Shown here: piece by piece, positions 8,655 to 16,448 of the stretch | Layout: every line of letters starts with the position of its first letter | Numbering within the stretch: the first letter of the stretch is position 1 | Assembly: GCA_020634035.1 (NCBI GenBank) | Contig: JACKCM010000006.1 | Location: 496,001-560,000, forward strand | DNA: 64,000 bases | Source: Candidatus Obscuribacterales bacterium | Lineage (GTDB): Bacteria > Cyanobacteriota > Vampirovibrionia > Obscuribacterales > Obscuribacteraceae | Direction of reading: 5' to 3' | Notes under the pieces: model-generated | Database searches by the model: none | The model's input: the letters and a program-made list of their open reading frames with translations, nothing else | What the model was told of the DNA's origin: nothing | Made by a program: the position numbers and the translations under genes

Positions 8655-9344
8655 GTGATAATAGCTCTCTCACCACAACTGAAAGACGAAGCGAAACTAC
8701 CACTAGCGGTTTTCGCACTGCTCATTGTTATGATGGCGGGTTTAGAACTGGAGTATCTAGAATCCCCTCTGTACAAGCATTACCTCGCCGAAGCCAGGGC
8801 TGAATACCTGTGCGGCAACTCTCTAAAAGGCGACCAGAATCTCAAAATTGCCGGCTATTTGAGCAGTGTCATCGCAAGCCGATTCTATTGCCGTGCCGCG
8901 GCGAACTGTGCAGATTCACTACTGTTTAAAGATCCTCAAACAGCTATCAAATTTTACGAGATTGCTATCGCCGAAAGCGAAAAATACTACGGTCCTTTCT
9001 ACTGGAGGACCATACATAATAAGAGTTGCATGGCTCAGGCCTACGGAAGCCTGAACAAGGACAAAGAGCTAGAGATAATTGAAAACGTCGCTGTTACCGC
9101 AAGATTCATTCTGGCTAAACAGCCGACAGATCTTGATGAGCAAACAAGGCTGTCGATACCCTTTGCGAAAAATTGCCTGGGCCGACTCGGATGGCTCTTC
9201 AGAGAAAGAGGCGAATACGAAAAAGCGAAAGCGATCTATCTTGAACTCGGTCAGGCTCAGGCGAAATTCCAGGACAAGCAAGACGACATCTATCCGGCGT
9301 CGCGCCATCTAGAAGAATTACACAAAATTGAATTCGGCTCCTAG
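8655..9344 (+). CDS. Membrane-associated TPR-like protein of unknown function
   Basis: The GTG at 8655 is chosen because AAGGAAG sits six bases upstream; the frame is open further upstream but has no better site. The 229-residue product has one hydrophobic segment near the N-terminus (LPLAVFALLIVMMAGL) and a helical body with TPR-like pairs, such as DPQTAIKFYEIAIAESEKYYG and GEYEKAKAIYLELGQAQ. It is probably anchored in the membrane. It diverges from the antitoxin gene and overlaps the convergent esterase gene by four bases. No specific function can be assigned. Confidence 0.65.
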   Translation: MIIALSPQLKDEAKLPLAVFALLIVMMAGLELEYLESPLYKHYLAEARAEYLCGNSLKGDQNLKIAGYLSSVIASRFYCRAAANCADSLLFKDPQTAIKFYEIAIAESEKYYGPFYWRTIHNKSCMAQAYGSLNKDKELEIIENVAVTARFILAKQPTDLDEQTRLSIPFAKNCLGRLGWLFRERGEYEKAKAIYLELGQAQAKFQDKQDDIYPASRHLEELHKIEFGS

Positions 9345-10288
9345 AGCTTATCTTCGGCAACGGCTTCAGCTTTTGATCTGACTTTTGGATGCTTCCAGAA
9401 AAACTCGCACATGGCGTCAGTGGCAGAGACTTTCTTGCTCACCGGCCAGATATAAGGAATCCCCGGACCGCCTGGCCAGGTATGACCACCGTCACGAACA
9501 CGATAGAGCACCACCTCGGCATCGCCTTTGTCGTTTTCATAACTCTCCTTCAGAACCCCGTCGGATTTTTCTATAACAGGCTCCGAAGAGCACTGATTCT
9601 GCTCTATCCAGTATTTAATAGACTCGTCTGCCGAACGGGTTTGAAAGCGATAGGTCAACCATCTGCCGGTGCCTCCCTCTATCGGCACCACCCGATCTTT
9701 CTCTCCATGAAAAGCAATAACACTGACCGGAGAAGAAAGAACCCTCTGTTCGCTTTTGCAGATCATCGTCCCTTCCACCGGCGCGATCGCAGCCACTTTG
9801 TCAGCCAACTCTATTCCGATTCTATAGGTCATCATGGCGCCGTTTGACATGCCGGTAACATAGATGCGATCCGGATCTACAGAGTATTTAGCCTCCATGG
9901 TCTCGATCACTTGCCTGATATAAGCTATGTCATCCACCTGTCTGCGCCGAGCAGGACCACAGCAAGAGCCTGCATTCCAGGTTTTGAACCAACCTCCTAT
10001 ATAGCCGGAGCCCACAGGATAAACAGCAAAGAACCTGTCTTTATCGGCTTTTCTAGACATCTTGCTGGCGAAGCCGACATTGAATGAGTTGCTCAAAGCA
10101 CCATGAAGTACCAGCACCATCGGCAGTGCATCGGTGCCGTTATAGCCTTTTGGAACATGCACCCGAAAGCTGCGCCGGGTCTCATCTACTTTTAGACGGT
10201 GAAACACCTCTTTGCCCAGTACGGGCAAGCCCACCGCTATCTGGGAGAAAGCAAGAGTAGAAGCGAGAGTGGCTTTCAATAAAGTCAT
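9341..10288 (-). CDS. Secreted PHB depolymerase/feruloyl-esterase-family hydrolase
   Basis: 315 residues with an N-terminal signal peptide (MTLLKATLASTLAFS...). The alpha/beta hydrolase core shows LHGALSN (oxyanion region), the nucleophile elbow GMSNG with Ser148, and a His in GGHTWPGGPG near the C-terminus. A CC pair in AGSCCGPA resembles the disulfide seen in this esterase family (LpqC/polyhydroxybutyrate depolymerase type). The enzymes cleave ester bonds in polymers or phenolic esters outside the cytoplasm. It stands alone on the minus strand. The polymer substrate is not identifiable. Confidence 0.85.
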   Translation of the reverse strand: MTLLKATLASTLAFSQIAVGLPVLGKEVFHRLKVDETRRSFRVHVPKGYNGTDALPMVLVLHGALSNSFNVGFASKMSRKADKDRFFAVYPVGSGYIGGWFKTWNAGSCCGPARRRQVDDIAYIRQVIETMEAKYSVDPDRIYVTGMSNGAMMTYRIGIELADKVAAIAPVEGTMICKSEQRVLSSPVSVIAFHGEKDRVVPIEGGTGRWLTYRFQTRSADESIKYWIEQNQCSSEPVIEKSDGVLKESYENDKGDAEVVLYRVRDGGHTWPGGPGIPYIWPVSKKVSATDAMCEFFWKHPKVRSKAEAVAEDKL

Positions 10289-10329
10289 CTGACCATTGAA
10301 TCAGATCAGGCTATTACAGTTCTATCAGG

Positions 10330-10355
10330 AAGAAACAGTTGAGCAACTGTTTCTT
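10330..10355 (-). terminator. Terminator-like hairpin after the frameshifted gene
   Basis: AAGAAACAGTT and AACTGTTTCTT form an 11-base perfect stem with a four-base loop, starting over the stop codon of the minus-strand gene. On the minus strand the 3' arm ends TTTCTT and there is no further long T-run, so it is a plausible but weak intrinsic terminator or 3' stabiliser. Confidence 0.5.
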
Positions 10356-10824
10356 AGAATGAAGAGAGCTTGAAGCCATAGGTGCTGAAGAGCTCTGCAA
10401 ATTCCGGAGGCAAGATCGAGATTTCCATCTTACAGTCTGAATCATGCTCTAATAACGCTTCGAAGATCTCCTTTTCTGAAGAATATATCTGCTCATCCAC
10501 CGAAAACGAACCTATGAGTTCGGCCTGATGGATATAGCCAAGAACCATTCCTCTGCCGCCAGAAAGTGACACCCCCAGACAGGCGGTGCCGCCTTCTTTC
10601 TTGAACCAGTCCAAGATGTAGCGATAGTAATCAAGGCTGTTATAGTCATCCGTTCTCTGCACTGGATAGCCTAAAAACAGAGAGCATTTTGCCAGGACCA
10701 GATTCTCTGGCAGGTCATACAGGGTGACCACGGTGTCGGCTTTATAGAGCTCGGGGACAAAGAGAGCAAGGGACTCTTTAGTGGGCAGGGTATTCGGCGA
10801 TTCACGAGATAGAATTAAAAACAC
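10354..10824 (-). CDS. 3' open frame of the interrupted gene
   Basis: The current frame gives 156 residues from a GTG at 10824. It holds LPTKESLALFVPELYKAD and ends in a domain with LGVSLSGGRGMVLGYIHQAEL. No known family is recognised. The GTG has no ribosome-binding site and the upstream sequence in the neighbouring frame is strongly protein-like, so this is more likely the C-terminal part of the larger gene. Confidence 0.45.
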   Translation of the reverse strand: MFLILSRESPNTLPTKESLALFVPELYKADTVVTLYDLPENLVLAKCSLFLGYPVQRTDDYNSLDYYRYILDWFKKEGGTACLGVSLSGGRGMVLGYIHQAELIGSFSVDEQIYSSEKEIFEALLEHDSDCKMEISILPPEFAELFSTYGFKLSSF

Positions 10825-10959
10825 AGCCGACCACCCGTCCTCGATAAACTAGAATCGCGCCGCGACTCTTTTCCTTATCGTTAATCAACCGTACACAGCC
10901 GGTTCGCTGACCACTCTCCAGATCGCTCACCAGCCACTCTGACTCGTAGTTATTCATTT

Positions 10960-11610
10960 TTATCTGTAGAAAGCTATCAACTTCAAGCGGTGGCGGGAAA
11001 AGATCTGTTGCCCTCTTGAACTGAAATTGCGACTGTTCAGCTCTTCTTTTTTTGTTGAAGACGACTCTTTCGCCTGTATCCAGGATGAATAAAATCCACC
11101 GGCTATCATGGTCGGTAGACCGGTAGAATCTGCCGGTCCCAGAAAAGAATAGGTCGGCAAAGAATGTGGTTGAAGCCAGAAAGCTTTCTGTATCGAGGGC
11201 AGGAAGAGATAGATCTGACTCATCGAATCCCTTCTATCGAAGGTCGCGATCACAGTAATGCCCACTGCCAGATCCTCATCGGTGACAAGAATGGCATCGC
11301 GTTTATACTTGGTCAGATAGACAAGATAACCATTTTTAAACGAACGCAGGATTTTACAGCTTACAGTTTGTCCCGGAACGAGATTTTGCTCGCCCCGGTC
11401 TTCATCTTCTGGTCTATTTCGCTTTGGGCCCCTGCCGCCTCTATCGCCACCGCGGCCACCTCCGCCTGTGGCTACTGCAGTCGGGCGCGGGGGCTTGCCA
11501 GAGCCCCCTTTATCAGGCTGAGTTTTGGTTTTCGGCTTTTCAGGCTCTTCCGGTTCAAAGCCATCCGCATCGTCAGAGCCCGAAGGAAAAGTCTCATCTT
11601 TGTCGGTCAC
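10960..11610 (-). CDS. 5' open frame of the interrupted gene (S1-like domain)
   Basis: As it stands the sequence encodes a 216-residue product. The first 120 or so residues are convincing: acidic start, a run of PP/GG/RG low complexity, then an S1-like segment (GQTVSCKILRSFKNGYLVYL). The last 85 or so residues look like out-of-frame translation of the real gene. The S1-like segment is related to the repeats in the protein at 1558-2268. Confidence 0.45.
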   Translation of the reverse strand: MTDKDETFPSGSDDADGFEPEEPEKPKTKTQPDKGGSGKPPRPTAVATGGGGRGGDRGGRGPKRNRPEDEDRGEQNLVPGQTVSCKILRSFKNGYLVYLTKYKRDAILVTDEDLAVGITVIATFDRRDSMSQIYLFLPSIQKAFWLQPHSLPTYSFLGPADSTGLPTMIAGGFYSSWIQAKESSSTKKEELNSRNFSSRGQQIFSRHRLKLIAFYR

Positions 11611-11710
11611 TTTTTGACAATTACCGCATAGAAAGGATTAAATAGCGCAAGGTACTTTTTCTATTCTGCCACAGTGCCTATAAATCCGGAACAACTTCTT
11701 AAAGAGCCAA

Positions 11711-12424
11711 ATGTACTACTCGGACTACACCCTAAGCAAACTGTTCTATGAAACCCAGATTCTCACCAGTGCCCTCAGGTTGAGCCGAGTCGAGAACGAC
11801 ATAGAAGGAGCGATGCTCTCCTACAAAGAGCTAGCTCGACTCTATCCGGATCTGACCCCCAACACAAAAGACGCAGAGAAAGAGCCGAAAGACTATTATC
11901 AGGTTGTAGCAGTGGATCCCGATTCTAATCGGGGTCGGGTGAGAGAGCGTTATCATCGAAAAATAAGAAGCTTTCTGAATGAGAATGCGGATTTTGACCG
12001 AGAAGACTTTCTCGATGTTCTAAATGCCGGCATAATTCTGAGCAGTCAGCGCCTGAGGCTGAGCCACGATCTGCATATGACCGGACACTGGATCAAGCGG
12101 CGCTCTGCCGAACAGTTCAGCAAGCTCAATCGCACCAGGCGAAGCTCCAAGCCAGAGAACGATGAAGCGTTATTGCTTGATCTGTTGCTCGATACCGAGG
12201 TAATTGAGAAAAGAGAAGCCGCCGCCCTGCGCAGCCAGCTATCTTTGTTTACCGGATGTACTATCCAGGAGCTGATTCTTTTCTCTGGCTATTTATCAAG
12301 GCGCGACCTGGGCTTCTTCGAGCGCGGCATCCTGCACATCAAAGAAGAGCTTACGACAAGAGAACAGTTCTGCAAATCTTATCAGGCAAAGCTCCAGATA
12401 GAAGCACAATCTCAAGCGCTTTGA
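11711..12424 (+). CDS. J-domain-like protein of unknown function
   Basis: 237 residues. The segment KDYYQVVAVDPDSNRGRVRERYHRKI (about 62-90) has the DYY...V and R..Y...I pattern of a DnaJ J-domain, but the HPD motif is absent, so it should not stimulate Hsp70 in the usual way. The C-terminal part (about 150-225) has helical pairs such as LLLDLLLDTEVIEKREAAALRSQ, like the helical modules at the N-terminus of type II secretion ATPases. The same combination occurs in the larger protein at 35018-37306. The gene overlaps the convergent neighbour by 13 bases. Function unknown. Confidence 0.65.
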   Translation: MYYSDYTLSKLFYETQILTSALRLSRVENDIEGAMLSYKELARLYPDLTPNTKDAEKEPKDYYQVVAVDPDSNRGRVRERYHRKIRSFLNENADFDREDFLDVLNAGIILSSQRLRLSHDLHMTGHWIKRRSAEQFSKLNRTRRSSKPENDEALLLDLLLDTEVIEKREAAALRSQLSLFTGCTIQELILFSGYLSRRDLGFFERGILHIKEELTTREQFCKSYQAKLQIEAQSQAL

Positions 12425-13134
12425 GCCATGGCGAATTTTTCTTGACTGACTTTGATGTTAGATTCGACCAGCAGGGTCAAGAGATAGCGCACGAACTCAG
12501 GAATCTCGGCTTCTCTAAGAAGGACCTGATAGCTCTGGCCATCGATGTTATAGTCTACCACCACCCCTGATGGCAATGTTCTTGCAAAAGACATATGGGC
12601 AATAGTCGGAAAGTCTTCCTCGCCATATTTATTGAGACTGAAACCTAGAAGAAGATTGCTCGGCACCAGAAAAATATCGACTTCCAGCTCTTTGCCCCTG
12701 ATTATAAGCGAGTTTTCAGGCATGGCTATATGCCCTTCATAAAGAACCCGCTCTTTCTCGTTGACCCAATCGGCGGAGCCTTCACGGCACCCTATGTGGT
12801 GATAAGCGGGCTCTTCGACTTCCAGTCGCACACCGGAGCCGTCGAACTGATGGTTGAATTGTTCTACGAATCGGCCTGCTGTCAGAAAGATAAAGTCTAT
12901 CCACTGAACCACCGGCTGGCTGACCACAACAGAGCTGTATACCGGGAAGTTGCCGGAGTCTCTATAATCCGATGCCAGTTTACGGATCCAGGAATCGCAC
13001 TCACAGTCTCTTTTATCGATGCTGTCCTTGAGATTGCCGATTATAGAATTGACGTTATCGGCGTACTCGTCAGAAGTCTTCGAATGAGGATCATGTTTGG
13101 CATCCATTCCCCAGAAATTATGATACGCGTTCAT
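12412..13134 (-). CDS. Hypothetical protein
   Basis: The ATG at 13134 is preferred over an in-frame GTG at 13149 because GGTGGGG lies just upstream of it. About 240 residues, soluble, with no signal peptide or membrane segment. The sequence starts MNAYHNFWGMDAKHDP and its second half is a mix of strands and helices (LPSGVVVDYNIDGQSYQVLL). I do not recognise a family. It follows a 400-base stretch without a recognised gene. Confidence 0.65.
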   Translation of the reverse strand: MNAYHNFWGMDAKHDPHSKTSDEYADNVNSIIGNLKDSIDKRDCECDSWIRKLASDYRDSGNFPVYSSVVVSQPVVQWIDFIFLTAGRFVEQFNHQFDGSGVRLEVEEPAYHHIGCREGSADWVNEKERVLYEGHIAMPENSLIIRGKELEVDIFLVPSNLLLGFSLNKYGEEDFPTIAHMSFARTLPSGVVVDYNIDGQSYQVLLREAEIPEFVRYLLTLLVESNIKVSQEKFAMAQSA

Positions 13135-13537
13135 TGTCCCCACCCTCACAAGATGCAGTGGTCTAACAGCCGGGATTAGCTTTAGCGTAATCCGGCAATT
13201 GTAATGCGACCATTGCGGCTCTATTTAAAAGGACTCCTGAGGGTCTATCGGTCTCATTCCCTCACTATCATCTTAGGTCCGTCCAGCTGGACTCACATCG
13301 ACCTTAAGATCAGTTTACAAAGCCCAAACGCTCACACAGAAGGGTTATGCGTAGACCTCACCCGAAGGTGTTACAACGATTCGGATCTTTTCGATCAAAC
13401 CACTGGAGAAAATACCGCAATAGTATGTCCTGCAAGGAATATCGCTTAAACAAAGCGGACACCTATGCTGAGCCCCAAAAGGAGCTAGTCCCTAGATGCG
13501 GGGATGATTATAAAGCCTATTGCCACACAACTATTTT
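13135..13537. other. 403-base region without a recognised gene
   Basis: Short open frames here lack ribosome-binding sites and look non-coding. One structured element is visible: CTTAGGTC (13271-13278) can pair with GACCTTAAG (13299-13307) with one bulge, enclosing the palindrome TCCAGCTGGA. No tmRNA, RNase P, SRP or 6S signature is seen. It may be the 5' untranslated region of the gene at 12412-13134 or hold an unrecognised small RNA. Confidence 0.4.
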
Positions 13538-14701
13538 CTAGATGATCCGGCGTCGACCCCGACCGCGCATCTTCAAGGCAATCTGTCTGCGACGCTCGGC
13601 AGCCTCTTCATCGAGCACCCGGCCGATGACCGCTTCTATATCCCGAAGCATAAAACGCTGTTCTTCCGAGATGAAAGAGATTGCGATTCCTGAACGACCG
13701 GCTCGACCGGTTCTGCCTATACGGTGAACATAAGCTTCGGGATCCTGAGGAAGATCATAGTTGATTACATGGGTGATGGTCGGAATATCAAGACCCCGGG
13801 CGGCTACGTCGGTGGCGACCAGGACCGAGAACTGTCCTTCACGATAACCTTTGAGGGTCTTCTCCCGATGGGACTGTTTGATATCACCATGCAGTTCCAT
13901 CGCTTTGATGCCGGCGTCATTAAGCCGGTCGGTAACCCAGGTGGCTTTGCGCCTGGTTCCTGTAAAGACGATGAGAGAGTCCATTTCCATCTCTTTAATA
14001 AGTTTGGCGAGCAGGGCGTCCTTGCCGAACTCGTTGACATGAAAGATGCGTTGATCGATTTCTGAGGGTTCTATGCGATCGCTGTTCGCTCTAATAGTTT
14101 CAGGATCTCTCAAGAAAGCCTGGGCGAGCCGTTCTACTCTGCTGTCGATGGTGGCGGAGAACATCAAAGTCTGACGCTCTTTGCTGAGCTTGTCGACAAT
14201 TTTACGGATCTGGGGCATAAAACCCATGTCGAGAAGTCTATCTGCTTCGTCTAGAACAAGAATCTCGATGGAATCTAAAGATACTATCTTTCTTTTGACA
14301 CAGTCATAGAGCCGTCCTGGAGTGGCGACGATGATATCGGTGCCTCTTTTAATGGCTTTCGCCTGGGCATCCATAGAGGCGCCACCGTATACGGTTACTG
14401 TTCTCAGGTCACTGTTCTTGCCGAAGAGATTGAACTGTTTCTCAATTTGCAGAGCCAGTTCCCTGGTCGGAGTCAGAATCAGCGCTCTGGGATTGACATC
14501 ATGGTCTTCAAGACATTCGATTATAGGCAGGGCGAAAGCAGCGGTTTTACCAGAGCCGGTCTGGGCGGAAGCCATCAGGTCCCGGGCTGCCATAATCAAT
14601 GGTATGCTTCTTTCTTGTATCTCTGTCGGTTCGGTAAAGCCCATCTCTTCCAGGGCCATGGCAGTAGGCTTGGACAATCCAAGCTCGGTGAATTTTATCA
14701 A
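13538..14701 (-). CDS. DEAD-box ATP-dependent RNA helicase (RhlE-like)
   Basis: 387 residues from a TTG at 14701 with AAGGA about seven bases upstream. All core motifs are present: the Q motif (EPTEIQERSIPLI), motif I AQTGSGKT, PTRELA, TPGR, DEAD in VLDEADRLLDMG, SAT, and the C-terminal VATDVAARGLDIP and HRIGRTGRAGRSG. The C-terminus is short and basic (RRRQIALKMRGRGRRR). The protein unwinds RNA in the cytosol, likely in ribosome assembly or cold adaptation. A roughly 300-base region with a hairpin lies upstream and may be a long leader, as is common for cold-inducible helicase genes. Confidence 0.93.
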   Translation of the reverse strand: MIKFTELGLSKPTAMALEEMGFTEPTEIQERSIPLIMAARDLMASAQTGSGKTAAFALPIIECLEDHDVNPRALILTPTRELALQIEKQFNLFGKNSDLRTVTVYGGASMDAQAKAIKRGTDIIVATPGRLYDCVKRKIVSLDSIEILVLDEADRLLDMGFMPQIRKIVDKLSKERQTLMFSATIDSRVERLAQAFLRDPETIRANSDRIEPSEIDQRIFHVNEFGKDALLAKLIKEMEMDSLIVFTGTRRKATWVTDRLNDAGIKAMELHGDIKQSHREKTLKGYREGQFSVLVATDVAARGLDIPTITHVINYDLPQDPEAYVHRIGRTGRAGRSGIAISFISEEQRFMLRDIEAVIGRVLDEEAAERRRQIALKMRGRGRRRII

Positions 14702-15006
14702 TGTGCAGTCCTTATAGTTTGCATATGGTTCGAATAATATTCGGTAGTCTTTTGACTTAGCCTCTTTGTTCTCCGGTGGGCGGCGACCGTGTGAATTGCG
14801 ATTTGTCTACCTAGTCTGTTCTTACTTACTGGAGACAGGTGATGGGGGTATCTCTCCGTCCCCTCACCCTTTCCGGAATTATGGCACGGCCCTATATAGT
14901 TGTCAAAGAAAGATTGCTTTATTAGACTGTCCCGAGGGCGCAAAGCCTTACCCCGCTTGTGATTTGCCCCTTGAATAGTTTCTTCAAAAAGAACATCAAA
15001 AAGGCT
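14702..15006. promoter_or_regulatory. Upstream region of the helicase gene with a stable hairpin
   Basis: No convincing gene. GGTGATGGGG (14838-14847) pairs with CCCCTCACC (14860-14868) except for one bulged base, giving a GC-rich stem. There is no T-run on either strand, so it is not a standard terminator. It lies 137-167 bases upstream of the helicase start, and could be part of a regulatory 5' leader (inference). Confidence 0.35.
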
Positions 15007-16146
15007 CTAGACGCCGATGACACCCAGCTCTCTGTCTGGATAGGCGTTCTTTTCTCGGACCTGGCGCCCGATTTCTCGAATAGTATCGAGGGCGACAAGC
15101 TCTGATGAACTGCGCTCCCGGGCTTTCAGCGCAGGGATTTTGGTAAGGGTTTCGGTCTTCTTGCGGGTCACCGAGATCTCGGCGGTCTTTCGTCCGAAGC
15201 TCTGCTCATATATCGAGATCACCCGTCTATACAGGGGCTCGGCTTCCGAGGTCATGCCGACCTGGCTCAATAAATCCGCCAGCTTGAGAAGACAGCTTGC
15301 CACCGCAATCGCCTTTTCACCATGGATGGTCTCGAGTACATGCAAAAGGCGCTCCAGCATCTCGGCTGCTTTGTCGAAACGCTGTTGTTTTTTGTAGACC
15401 TCGGAAAGCTGTTCCAAGAGAGTGCTTATCTCGAGTGAAGAACGTCCGTATATCGGCTCGTAGATATAGAGGATGCGCAAGAGCAAGCCCTCGGCTGCGA
15501 TAAGCTTGTGCTCTTCCAGATAATGCCCGGCGAGTTTCCGGAGAGTCGGACATATAGAGCGGCTCTGCCTGCCGTAGCTATCAACTTGATGGGCAAGAAA
15601 GAAGCGATAGAGACAGGTTGCTTCGCTTCGTCGTCCGGTCTTCTTGTAGATTTCGGCAAGCTGATCTACTGCGACCACCAGAAGCGGGTCGGCTGGAGCG
15701 ACTTCTCGTAATCTGTGGCTGACTAGTTCACGGATAAAAGGCTCGGCTTTAGTGTATTTCTGAGAAGAGAAATAGACCCAGGCGAGGTTCTCGATGCTCT
15801 TGATCAGATGAGAGAGATCGGTGGGCTGGGTGGCGCGAATCGCCTCATGGGCTTGAAGAAGCAGTCTTTCAGCATCATCGATTCGGCCCTGCTGAATATA
15901 TTGAAAAGCGCTCTTCGTATATCCGATGTGCTCTTTAGATTCGTAGGCGGGCCGGTTATAAGGTGTCTTCCACTGGGTGACTACACCGGCGGCGTCGCGC
16001 TTGCCGACCCGGGCCAGGCCTATGTCTATGATGCTCGGCGGCTCCAGCTTCTTAGCACCGGCGTCAATCTCTTGAGACACCACATGTGGAGCCCAGTCGG
16101 GTACTTTGTAAGAGAAGCCATTTCGGTTGGAGTCCGGCGAAAACAT
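15007..16146 (-). CDS. Tetratricopeptide repeat protein
   Basis: 379 residues without a signal peptide. The middle (about 85-335) consists of consecutive kinesin-light-chain-type TPRs of about 42 residues, each with a pattern like L..LA..Y...G....AE.LY.R.L.I.E...G. Examples are LSEVYKKQQRFDKAAEMLERLL and LADLLSQVGMTSEAEPLYRRVI. The N-terminal 80 residues and the last 45 are not repeats. TPR arrays bind partner proteins; no partner is evident. An intrinsic terminator for the upstream transcription unit lies just before this gene, so it has its own promoter. Confidence 0.8.
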   Translation of the reverse strand: MFSPDSNRNGFSYKVPDWAPHVVSQEIDAGAKKLEPPSIIDIGLARVGKRDAAGVVTQWKTPYNRPAYESKEHIGYTKSAFQYIQQGRIDDAERLLLQAHEAIRATQPTDLSHLIKSIENLAWVYFSSQKYTKAEPFIRELVSHRLREVAPADPLLVVAVDQLAEIYKKTGRRSEATCLYRFFLAHQVDSYGRQSRSICPTLRKLAGHYLEEHKLIAAEGLLLRILYIYEPIYGRSSLEISTLLEQLSEVYKKQQRFDKAAEMLERLLHVLETIHGEKAIAVASCLLKLADLLSQVGMTSEAEPLYRRVISIYEQSFGRKTAEISVTRKKTETLTKIPALKARERSSSELVALDTIREIGRQVREKNAYPDRELGVIGV

Positions 16147-16181
16147 CGGAGAATCAATAGCTTTGAGAGGAGGGGTTATAC

Positions 16182-16208
16182 AAAAAAACAGAGCCGCAAG
16201 GGGCTCTG
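16182..16208 (-). terminator. Rho-independent terminator
   Basis: On the minus strand CAGAGCC and GGCTCTG arms (16202-16208 and 16189-16195) enclose a six-base loop and are followed by seven T (A-run at 16182-16188 on the plus strand). It lies about 240 bases past the DUF3160 gene and just before the TPR gene, and should end the serA/DUF3160 transcript. Confidence 0.85.
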
Positions 16209-16448
16209 GATTCCAGGATAATCCTATTACATGTAAGGCCTCATTAAAAGGCGATTTGCTTCAGCATCAGCGCTAAAGCCTGTATTTAAAAGGGATACCG
16301 CCTTTCGAACTGGTTGTAATAAAACAAAATTACATTGACCTAAGAAATAAAGGAACGTAACGAAGCTTGCCCGTCATCGGCATAAAACCTGATGAAAAGC
16401 CGGTCTTCAGCATGCGCCGATTGATGCGGCAATATTAGCGTCGACTTA
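16209..16448. other. Non-coding stretch before the terminator
   Basis: With the terminator this makes a 302-base gap between the TPR gene and the DUF3160 gene. It holds AT-rich sequence and no convincing reading frame. It is probably the long 3' untranslated region of the DUF3160 transcript. Confidence 0.4.

Larger units (their letters stand above)
10354..11610 (-). pseudogene. S1-like domain protein gene interrupted by two single-base frameshifts
   Basis: One continuous protein of about 418 residues appears when two indels are corrected. The 5' segment (GTG at 11610) encodes a polar, Gly/Arg-rich tail and an S1-like domain (VPGQTVSCKIL...), in frame to about 11231. At 11229-11231 (a CCC run on the plus strand) one base seems missing; a second frame then stays open for about 145 codons with protein-like sequence (FFSGTGRFYRS, ILFILDTGERVVFN, TGCVRLINDKEKSRGAILVY) but no ATG upstream of 10957. 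At 10817-10821 (five A on the plus strand) one base seems extra, and the final frame runs to 10354. The total of 1257 bases is divisible by three. Either a decayed gene or homopolymer sequencing errors fit; both sites are homopolymers. Confidence 0.65.

Noticed and set aside
13204..13541. Two short plus-strand frames in the gene-poor stretch
   Set aside because: No ribosome-binding sites and no protein-like composition.
14838..14868. Hairpin as intrinsic terminator
   Set aside because: No T-run follows on either strand.
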